A stretch of DNA of 64,000 nucleotides. Source: Larix kaempferi. Taxonomy: Eukaryota > Streptophyta > Pinopsida > Pinales > Pinaceae. Positions within the stretch are counted from its first letter, which is position 1. The number at the start of each line of letters is the position of its first letter. Positions 56,824 to 64,000 of the stretch are shown piece by piece. The notes under the pieces were generated by a model. That model was not told the origin of the DNA and ran no database searches. It worked only from the letters and a program-made list of their open reading frames with translations. The DNA lies in the NCBI GenBank assembly GCA_027924585.1, contig BSBM01000372.1, forward strand, positions 38,616,501 through 38,680,500, read 5' to 3'. A program made the position numbers and the translations under genes.

Positions 56824-57741
56824 TTAATTCGACAGGGTGGAGTGGCCGTCGCAATAAAGCTTGAGCCGACTCCCGTTGATCATTGTGGGCAGCAATTCTC
56901 CATTAAGCTTTGCAAGCTGAACTGCTCCTCCTTCTGTTATCTTTATCACCCGAAAAGGGCCTAACCAATGTACACGAAACTTGCCTGGAAACTTGATGAA
57001 TTTACTATCATAGAGGAGTACCAAGTCGCCTTCTTGAAAGAATTTATTCTTAATATGCCTATCATGCCAAGCTTTCTGTCTTGCCTTCTGTACTTGTTGA
57101 TGGAATCCGGCTAAAAGTATGTCTTCTTCTAAGGCAAGCAATTGTGAGAGTCTTTCACTCATAGTATCAGTATCTACCATTTTTGTAATTTGCGCAATTC
57201 TGAAGTTAGGAACAATGTATTCCATGGGCATAAATGCTTCTTGTCCATACACTAAACTGAAGGGTGTGTGACCTGTTAATTTCTTGCATGTGGTTCTGTA
57301 ATCCCATAACACAGCTGTGACTCTAAGGTCCCAATCATCTCTTTGTTGATTACAGATCTTTGTCAGGGCATTCTCGAGAATCTTACTGAATTCCTCCACC
57401 GTACCATTAGCTTGAGGGTGGTAGGGTGTACTCTTATGGTGACTAATGTGGAATTCCTCGGTAAGGGCCTCTATAGTCTCATTCAGGAAATGTGTGCCCT
57501 GATCACTCATTAGAATCAGTGGACATCCAAATCTAGTGACAATGTTCTCAAAAATGAACTGCGCGGCAGTGGTAGCGTCGCAGTTCTTAACTAGCTTCAC
57601 CTCAGCCCATCTGGTGAGGTATTCAGTAGTTGTGATGATGTATCTTGCGCCAGTTCTCTTTCCTGGTGGGTTGATAGGTCCCACGAAATCAATGGCCCAT
57701 TTATCGAAAGCACGCAATGTTATCTGGGGTCTTAGCGACAT
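56824..57741 (-). pseudogene. Integrase, catalytic core and tail (element 2)
   Basis: 305 codons open: [14 protein letters not shown] (first Asp), [11 protein letters not shown] (second Asp), [13 protein letters not shown] (Glu), then the complete C-terminal GPY/F-type tail ([20 protein letters not shown]) ending in the natural stop. It is separated from the zinc-binding part upstream by TGA where element 1 has CGA. Confidence 0.93.
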
Positions 57742-57768
57742 TTCATCTCTTTTTGAAGGTTTTCCTGT

Positions 57769-59055
57769 TCATTGGCAAACATCGCAATATTTGTAGAATT
57801 CCTTAGTATCCTTGTGCAATGTTGGCCACCAAAGACCTGCAGCTAAGATCTTCTGCGCAGTCGGCTTTCCTGCGAAATGTCCTCCTGCGGTCCCTGAGTG
57901 CGCTTCTGCGATTATGGAGTTCTTCTCATGCGGTAGAATACATCTGCGCAAGACTTCATCGGGGCCCAGCTTATAGAGCTGGCCGGCTATCAAAGTGAAT
58001 TCTGTGGCTTTGACAACAAGTTGCTTCTTTTGTTGGATTGAAAACTCAACTGGCGCTTGCCCGGTAGTGAGAAACTCAAGAATATCGGAATAATACTCAT
58101 CAGCTGCTTGAACATAAAACAACTGCGCATCGGGCATATAGTCCTCTAGATTTGTAGGTTCCTCCCCTGACTCTATCCTAGATAAATGGTCAGATCCTGC
58201 ATTTAATCTACCTGGATTCACAATAACCTCAAAATAATACTCCTGGAAGAGCAGTAGCCATCTGCAAATTCTTCCCCCTAACACTGGCTTATTGACCACG
58301 TATTTCAAAGCAGAATGGTCAGTATACATTTTAAAATGTGCGCCTAATAGGTAGTGTCTAAACTTCTGTAGGGCATACACCATAGCTAGTCCTTCTCTTT
58401 CTGTAGTGGTGTAGTTCTTCTAAGCTGTAGAGAGTTTTCTGCTAGAGTAAGCAATGGGGTGATCAATACCTCCTTCTCCCGGTTGTGTCAGCACAACCCC
58501 CAATGCTATGGAAGAAGCATATACATGAACATGAAATGGTTTTCTCCAGTATGGGAAAACTAGAATAGGCGCAGTGATCATCTTTTCTTTAAGTGTATCC
58601 AAGCTCTGTTGGCATTCTTCTGTCCATTGGAATTTCGAATCCTTTTTCAACAATCTTTCCATAGGTGCAGTAATCTTTGCATAACCCTTGATAAATTTCC
58701 TATAGTACCCTGTATGTCCCAATGTAGTGCACAATTGTTTAACTAAGTTGGGCACAGGTAAGTTAGCAATGATGGCAACCTTCGCAGGATCCATCAGGAG
58801 TCCTTGTCTGCATACAATATGACGCAACAAAATACCAAAAGGAGCACAGAAGATACATTTTTTCAAGTTAAGGGAAATCTGATACTGTCTACATTTTTCT
58901 AACATCATCCGCAGATTCCCTATATGGTTTTTTAGTAAACCAAACACAGTCCAGTCATCAAAATAGACTTCGAGAAACTTATGAATGAATTCTTTAAAAA
59001 CAGCAACAACGACTCTAGAGAAGATAGCAAGAGCATTTTTAAGACCAAAGGCCAT
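57769..59055 (-). pseudogene. RT palm, RNase H and integrase zinc domain (element 2)
   Basis: Two open pieces. 59055-58420: MAFGLKNALAIFSR, the catalytic YFDDWTVFG, and the RT connection through the start of RNase H (VHVYASS, where the first catalytic Asp of element 1 is Tyr). 58383-57769: the rest of RNase H ([16 protein letters not shown]) and the HHCC region ([17 protein letters not shown]). Stops lie at 59056-59110 (between motif A and the LKNA block) and at 58420. Confidence 0.9.
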
Positions 59056-59109
59056 TACCGTGTACTGGAATGAGCCCCATTCAGTCGCAAAAGTGGTCTT
59101 ATGGCGGTC

Positions 59110-60768
59110 TTATGGATGGATTCTGATCTGATGGTATCCCGAAAAGCCATCAGTGAAGGAGTAAGCCTCTTTTCCTCCAACATTATCAAGCACTTCGTCT
59201 GTAAAGGGAGTAGGAAATGGATCATGCAATGATGCATCGTTCAGCTTGCGCAAGTCCACGCAGATTCTTATTTCACCTTTCACCTTTTTCTCTTGTACCA
59301 CCATAGGGATAATCCAATCACTTTCCTCTACTGGCTCAATAATACCTGCTGTGAGCATCTTATCAATTTCTTCTCTAACCTTTTCTTTATATCGCAGGTT
59401 CAACCTGTACGGGCACTGTTTTACTAGCTTGGCGTCTGCTTTCAAAGGTATATGCATAACTCCTAAATCTCCTAGTATGCCTTTCATTTCTGTAAACTTG
59501 GTAGGAAAGATATCTTGGTAGTCACGTAATAAATCTGAAATATGGCCAACAGTTTCATCATCCCAATAATCTCCTATAGAAGCAAACTTGGGTTCGGCTT
59601 TTGTACCAATGTTAATCTTCTTGAGCTTGATGTGTTCTGTAATGGCAGGGATATCAAGCTGAGGGCCTTCGACATTGCGTGTCCCTTCTGATTCTGGAAT
59701 ATTGATGTTGCGAGGATCATCTTCCTCTTCACCAGTGATGAAATTATAGCATTCTAGAGCATGTTCCATCTGGACAGCCCAATCTGGTTGAGAATATTCT
59801 GGTAATGGACATTGTTCAAATACCTTCTTTCTAATACACTTTAAAGCGTGGTCAATGCTTGGATGTTCTGACTTAAAGCTGAATGTAAGTTGAAAACTTT
59901 CTATCATAAGAGGCCAAGTGATAGTGCCTCTGCGCAATTCTGTTTCAGTGTACCGGTTCCTTGGAACTGTATCCAACGTGTGGATGAATAGGTGAAAGCA
60001 CTCATCTTCTAGAATATTTGACCATTGCTGAATACATGCTTCAACGTGTGACCTAGGGTCACTCTGTCCATCATATTTGCGCAACAATTTTGCTGTAGTT
60101 CCCTGAAATCTGCGTAGTATCAATCTGCGACAGTCTTGCCATGTGTCAATATTGTCTTTATGCGCACCCCACCATCTTGCGGGTGTAGCACGCAATGCTA
60201 CATCCAATTCTTGTATGCGCTGCTCATCTAGGATCTGTTGTTCATATGTATGTATGAATTCACTTACTTCAGTTAAACCATCAAAAATTGGAGTGTCATT
60301 CAATTCTGTGCCAATCCATCGAATGGATTTAGTCATCATGGCGCAACGCCTTGCAGAAACCTCATGTAAACGATTCTGCCAGTTTTCCAGTCCTGTTTCT
60401 GAATCTGATGTGCACGAGCTATTGCATCGCCAACTGATATGGCCATCCGCTGTGGGATTGACATAGTCACTATGACTAGCAGTCATTTGATACAAACTTT
60501 CCATGTGGTGCACTTCTTCTTCTTCCCGAATGGGTTCAATATATCGTGGTCCTTGAAGTGGATCAAGCGGTGCGATGACCCTGATCTGCTCATCCTCAAA
60601 GGTCATCTGTCTTTTCTTCAAATTAATGACAACCAAATTATCAAATGCTAGGTCTATGCCTAAAAGTGCTGGGTAAGGTCTACTATCATCCAGAATTTTG
60701 ATTACTTCAAAGTCTGCAGAACTTCTTACTCCTTCAATATCAATAGGTACATTGGGTAATCTGCCCAA
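59110..60768 (-). pseudogene. Protease end, capsid-like domain and RT N-terminus in one frame (element 2)
   Basis: 552 codons run without a break from the protease fold end (LLGIDLAFDN) through HISWRCNSS, the second capsid-like domain ([40 protein letters not shown]) and into RT ([12 protein letters not shown]). This shows that protease and the rest of pol were a single frame, and that the TGA of element 1 is a later lesion. Confidence 0.92.
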
Positions 60769-61160
60769 TGGAGAAACTCGTTGCTGATTCGCAAGTCTTA
60801 GCTAGATAGGAGATCTTGTAAGCTAAGGGCTACCCATCTGTTCCCATGTCTGCATGGTGAGAACATTAACTTCTGAGCCTAAATATAAAATGACTTCGTC
60901 CATTTCAAATGCTCCAATCTACTCTATGAGCCTCATCTCTTTTCCATTTCTAGTATGACTCCCAATCTGGTGAACAGCATGCTGCGGTGTATTCATCGAA
61001 GCAGATTGTTGACACTTATCCAATAGGTGTTGAAGTTCCATAGTTTCTTTTTCATTGCGCAACAACTTTAAGCTGTTTCTCAGGAAAACATGGACACTTC
61101 CTAGTGCATCCTACTCATCATCAGGCCTTCCAGATGTAGTGGCCTGTTCTTGCACTAGGT
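60769..61160 (-). pseudogene. Protease N-terminal part, catalytic Asp lost (element 2)
   Basis: Same text as element 1 34990-35390 with several stops. The active-site codon at 60885-60883 is TAT (ILYLGSEVN) where element 1 has GAT (ILDLGSEVN), so the aspartic protease would be inactive even without the stops. Confidence 0.85.
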
Positions 61161-61164
61161 TGTC

Positions 61165-62253
61165 TTATCTTAGCACTTGCGATCTGATATCATTATGCGG
61201 AATTGTGACAGAACTTGAAGCTCGTGGGTCTGAGAAATACTCTTGAGCTTGCTTGAATGCTTCTTTTTGCTTCTGCAGGTCGAGTGGAGACGATTTAATA
61301 TTAGCATGGTGCACCCATTGCATCGATTGCTTTCCAGTTCCCAACTCTGGCATACCAGTAGTTGCTCCACTGCGCATCACTATATTAACTGTAGAATCTG
61401 GTTCTCTTTTTTCTGCTCCAATCAACTGAATATTCTAATTAACTTGTGGTGTCTTTGCTTACATCTTAGCCATCAACTGAGGGCATTCTTCAATGGCATG
61501 ATCATAAGATTTACAATATCTGCAGATGGTTGTAGGATTTTGGCAATCCCTTTCATAATGGCCTTGAGCTCCGCAGTTGTAACAAGTGATTTGTCCTCTT
61601 CCATGAGCAAATCCTGCTGTGCGTCCAGGGCCCCTATAATTTCCTCCTCGGCCTTCGTGAGCTTGTTCATACTGCGGATCTGCTGTGGGTCCTTGTGCCT
61701 CTAACTGTACTCTATAAACATCATGTTTCCTTTCCATCATAAGGTCATATGCTCTGCAATTGTTCTCATCATGGCCTACTGATTTACAGAAATTGCAATA
61801 TAGATTCTTTGGAGTTTGTATGTATTTCTGTAACAAGTGACATTCTTGTGGTATGTGACCTCTAGTTCTACAGATTTCACACCAAGGCCCCTGAGCCTGT
61901 GGTAAAGGGTTAGGTGCTCCAGTTGCAATATACTCTATGAAAACCGGACAATGGTCCTTTGAATGACCTTGCGCTTTACATTTTGTACACCAAATTTCTT
62001 CTTTAACATCCTTTCCTTTCTTAATATCATGGACTTGCAAGGTTAGGTTTGCTAATTGGTTCTGCAACTGCTCAACATCGTTGCTTGTTCCAACAATTGG
62101 TGAAGCTTCTAGTTTCATAGCCATCTCTAGAGCTTGTTCCTGAGTAGTGAGATTCTGTTGCATAAGAGGAAGTCTAATGTGTGGGAGTAGCGCAGCAATG
62201 AACCATTCCTTATGCTGCTGTGGTGCAAACTCAAAGATTACTTGATCTATCAA
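61165..62253 (-). pseudogene. gag: Capsid end and five-knuckle nucleocapsid (element 2)
   Basis: 62253-61459 is open for 264 codons: WFIAALLPHIRLPLMQQ runs straight into the nucleocapsid (CAG where element 1 has TAG), with all five CCHC knuckles intact (CTKC..., CEIC..., CNFC..., CYNC..., CRYC...). After a stop at 61459 the linker continues in 61425-61165. The Gly-Arg stretch between knuckles three and four is shorter in Arg. Confidence 0.9.
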
Positions 62254-62910
62254 GGCTTTGAACTCCTGGTCAAAGTCCCATACTGAATCTATGGGTAACT
62301 GTTTTATGTCTTTGAGCTCGGTGATGCACTATGATTCTGATTTTGGTTTCTTGAATTCTCTAATCATAGCATTTCTTACATTAGCAAGCATCCTATTCTG
62401 TACTGCTGAGTATTTCATGAACCAAGTTAAGGCTCTTTCTCTTAATGTGGTTGCTAACTGAACCAACTTGACAACATCATCATTAATTTTCTTAATTGTC
62501 CAAATGGCTTCACATAGGAACCAGTGCTGCTCAGGGTCTTCTATCCCTATTCCTCTAAAAGTTGGTAGCTTCATGTCATCGCCCATCCTTCTTGCGCTAG
62601 GTTGAGGCGGAGGTGCTGTAGCATTGCCTCCGGGATGGTTAAACAAAGGTGGTGCTAAGGTACTAGAAGTATTGTGCGGGCTACTAGAAGGTGTTACTGC
62701 GGGGTTATACTGAGCCCCGTATGGATTTTGCGATGTAAAAGGGTGATAAGGGATATGAGCACTCCCTTGTCTCTCTATATGGCTCGCTCTAGGAACTTGA
62801 CTATCTTCTGGGCTAGACTCAAAAGAATGTTGGTCAAGGCCTACTTTATACCGTTTTCCACTACGAGTGCAACCAATAAGTTCAAGATCACTATCAGAAT
62901 CTGCGTACAT
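62254..62910 (-). pseudogene. gag: Gag capsid region (element 2)
   Basis: 62910-62329 is open (MYADSDSDLE..., KLPTFRGIG, HWFLCEAIW, TTLRERALTWFMKY). TAG at 62331-62329 then breaks the frame before the DFDQ(E)FKALID helix. Same start position after the shared TAG as in element 1. Confidence 0.88.
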
Positions 62911-62922
62911 TACTTGTCTATA

Positions 62923-63408
62923 CTATTCATCGGAAGCTATGCATAGTTTTCCTTTTTCATACAGAAGCATTTTAATCCATAAGTTTAGAGAATTTAAGAA
63001 CTTACCCCTGTGTGCTTTGAAGAAGCTCCTCTCAGCTTCGCTGAAACTCTTTCTCGTATCTACTGCAAACTCAGTGATGAAGCCTTTCAGCAGACTGTTC
63101 AACCAAAAGTCTACTGCACGGGACACAAAATTATCTACCCTCTTCAAAATGCTAACTAGATCAGGCGTCCAAGCGACGGGTTGATCAACATGCATAGTGG
63201 GTCTAGTATCTGCTAGCTTGGATACCCATGCATGCAACTCAAGTGAAAATGTGACAAAGAAAATTTTGTGAAGGTCAATATAAATATACTTCTGCAACCA
63301 GTCTTCTGCTTGAAGCCTAGAGCTTCTATTTTCTCATTCAGTGAATTCGATAGCCTTTGAATCAAACCAGTATTGAATTTCTTTAGCTGTAGGATTCCAG
63401 TAGCACAT
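62923..63408 (-). pseudogene. Gag N-terminal ORF (element 2)
   Basis: ATG at 63408 (MCYWNPTAKEIQYWF). One TGA near 63336 where element 1 has CAA. Then open 63297-62923, ending at the same TAG as element 1. Confidence 0.75.
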
Positions 63409-63433
63409 TGCCTTCAAAATAATATGGTTGAAT

Positions 63434-63706
63434 CCAACGACAAAACCATTTGTTGGCTTCAGCAACAATCTCGCACATCGCTGGAATAACAAGTCTCAAG
63501 GCAACCGAACCATTTGTTGGCTTTAGCAACAATCTCGCACGTCGCCGGAATAACAAGTCTCAAGGCAACGGAACCATTTGTTGGCTTCAACAACAATCTC
63601 ACACGTCGCCGGAATAACAAGTCTCAAGGCAATGAAACCATTTGTTGGCTTCAGCAACAATCTCGCACGTCGCCAGAATAACAAGTCTCAAGGCAATGGA
63701 ACCATT
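63434..63706 (-). repeat. 64-bp tandem array of PBS/LTR-edge units (element 2)
   Basis: Units containing 'accatttgttgg' start at 63434, 63498, 63562, 63626 and 63690, exactly 64 bp apart; the last is the true primer site and LTR edge. Each unit also holds 'caacaatctc(g/a)cacgtcgcc' and 'aataacaagtctcaaggcaa'. Confidence 0.93.
63691..63704 (-). other. Primer binding site of element 2, mutated
   Basis: Plus strand AGGCAATGGAACCA. One C-to-T change inside the core against the tRNA-Glu match. The array unit at 63562 still has the perfect GGCAACGGAACCA. Confidence 0.75.
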
Positions 63707-64000
63707 TGTTGGATGCTTTTTGGACAGACCCAAGTTTTAATGAGGTGCAGCAACAAACACCCCTTGGCGCACTGGCCCTCTCGGCAACGAGTTGCACAGC
63801 AACCCGAAGTCTCACCCGAAGTGGCTATGGGGGGGCTAAGGAAGCAGGCTTCCTTAACCTAGGCGATGCGGATATTGCAATCGTCTCCCTCTCTCTCTTC
63901 CAAGAGGATTCCTCAAAGCAGGATGTCTTACTCTTCCGCAGACCTCTCAGTGCAACAGCGCTAAAACTCACGCTTACCAGCCTAGCTGTGCGGTATCTCC
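63707..64000 (-). repeat. 5' LTR of element 2, partial (window end)
   Basis: Starts TGTTGGATGC and follows 51283-51580 of the 3' LTR; the rest lies outside the window. Confidence 0.9.

Larger units (their letters stand above)
51283..64000 (-). mobile_element. Element 2: second copy of the element 1 family, cut by window end
   Basis: 3' LTR 51283-52719 (1437 bp), interior 52720-63706, and the first 294 bp of the 5' LTR (63707-64000, in plus-strand order). The gene order is the same as element 1. Interior length without the nested solo LTR is about 10.38 kb against 10.30 kb in element 1. It carries many stops and shifts and is older or longer inactive. Inserted 36 bp past the primer site of the Copia element at 50633. 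Confidence 0.93.

Noticed and set aside
63434-63706. CRISPR-like regular spacing of the 64-bp array
   Set aside because: The whole unit repeats, not repeat-plus-unique-spacer; it is in a plant retrotransposon leader and ends in the primer site.

Overview
This window looks like nuclear DNA from a land plant with a large, repeat-rich genome. A gymnosperm is my best guess, from the very low gene density, the long old LTR elements and the style of the Ty3/gypsy and Copia proteins; no sequence here fixes the species. I found no convincing host gene, rRNA or tRNA gene. Almost everything that can be explained is LTR retrotransposon, stacked in layers that can be untangled from target-site duplications (TSDs).

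Layout. 1-3009: 5' end of a minus-strand Copia-type element (LTR 2362-3009, initiator-Met PBS, at least 2.3 kb of non-coding interior), inserted into a decayed plus-strand Ty3/gypsy element A (3010-about 7270: protease, RT, RNase H, integrase remnants). 7541-9566: a 2.0 kb solo LTR with perfect TSD cttac. 9572-14540: mostly unassigned, with a 45-bp duplication and a 141-bp tandem array. 14541-about 49790: an old plus-strand element D (RNase H-like fragment at 14541, tail, PPT and LTR at 44516) broken by three insertions: E (15900-20369, TG...CA ends, TSD tgtac), C (20383-43272, LTRs of 745 and 751 bp) and a non-autonomous Copia element (44764-49283, 774-bp LTRs, TSD tgtat). Inside C sits element 1 (26217-39290, minus strand, 1386-bp LTRs, TSD acccc). 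50633-51246: another Copia LTR plus PBS, cut 36 bp later by element 2 (51283 to beyond 64000, minus strand), a second copy of the element 1 family that itself carries a 604-bp solo LTR (55717-56320, TSD cccct).

The element 1/2 family is the main interest. Reading with the element (minus strand) it has: 5' LTR, a tRNA-Glu primer site, a leader in which the primer site plus LTR edge is repeated, a Gag N-terminal ORF, capsid, a nucleocapsid with five CCHC zinc knuckles, protease, a second Gag-capsid-like domain, RT, RNase H, integrase with a GPY/F-type tail, a spacer with a conserved TATAAATA, then an extra ORF of about 900 codons (globular domain, KKQKV basic patch, long coiled coil) that ends about 12 nt before the polypurine tract. 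Both copies keep this order. Both are now broken by stop codons, and element 2 has also lost the protease catalytic Asp.

Relative ages by eye: element 1 LTRs differ at about 36 of 1386 sites (2.6%), the non-autonomous Copia LTRs at about 55 of 774 (7%), element C LTRs at roughly 9-10%. This agrees with the nesting order. All comparisons were made by hand and should be read as approximate.
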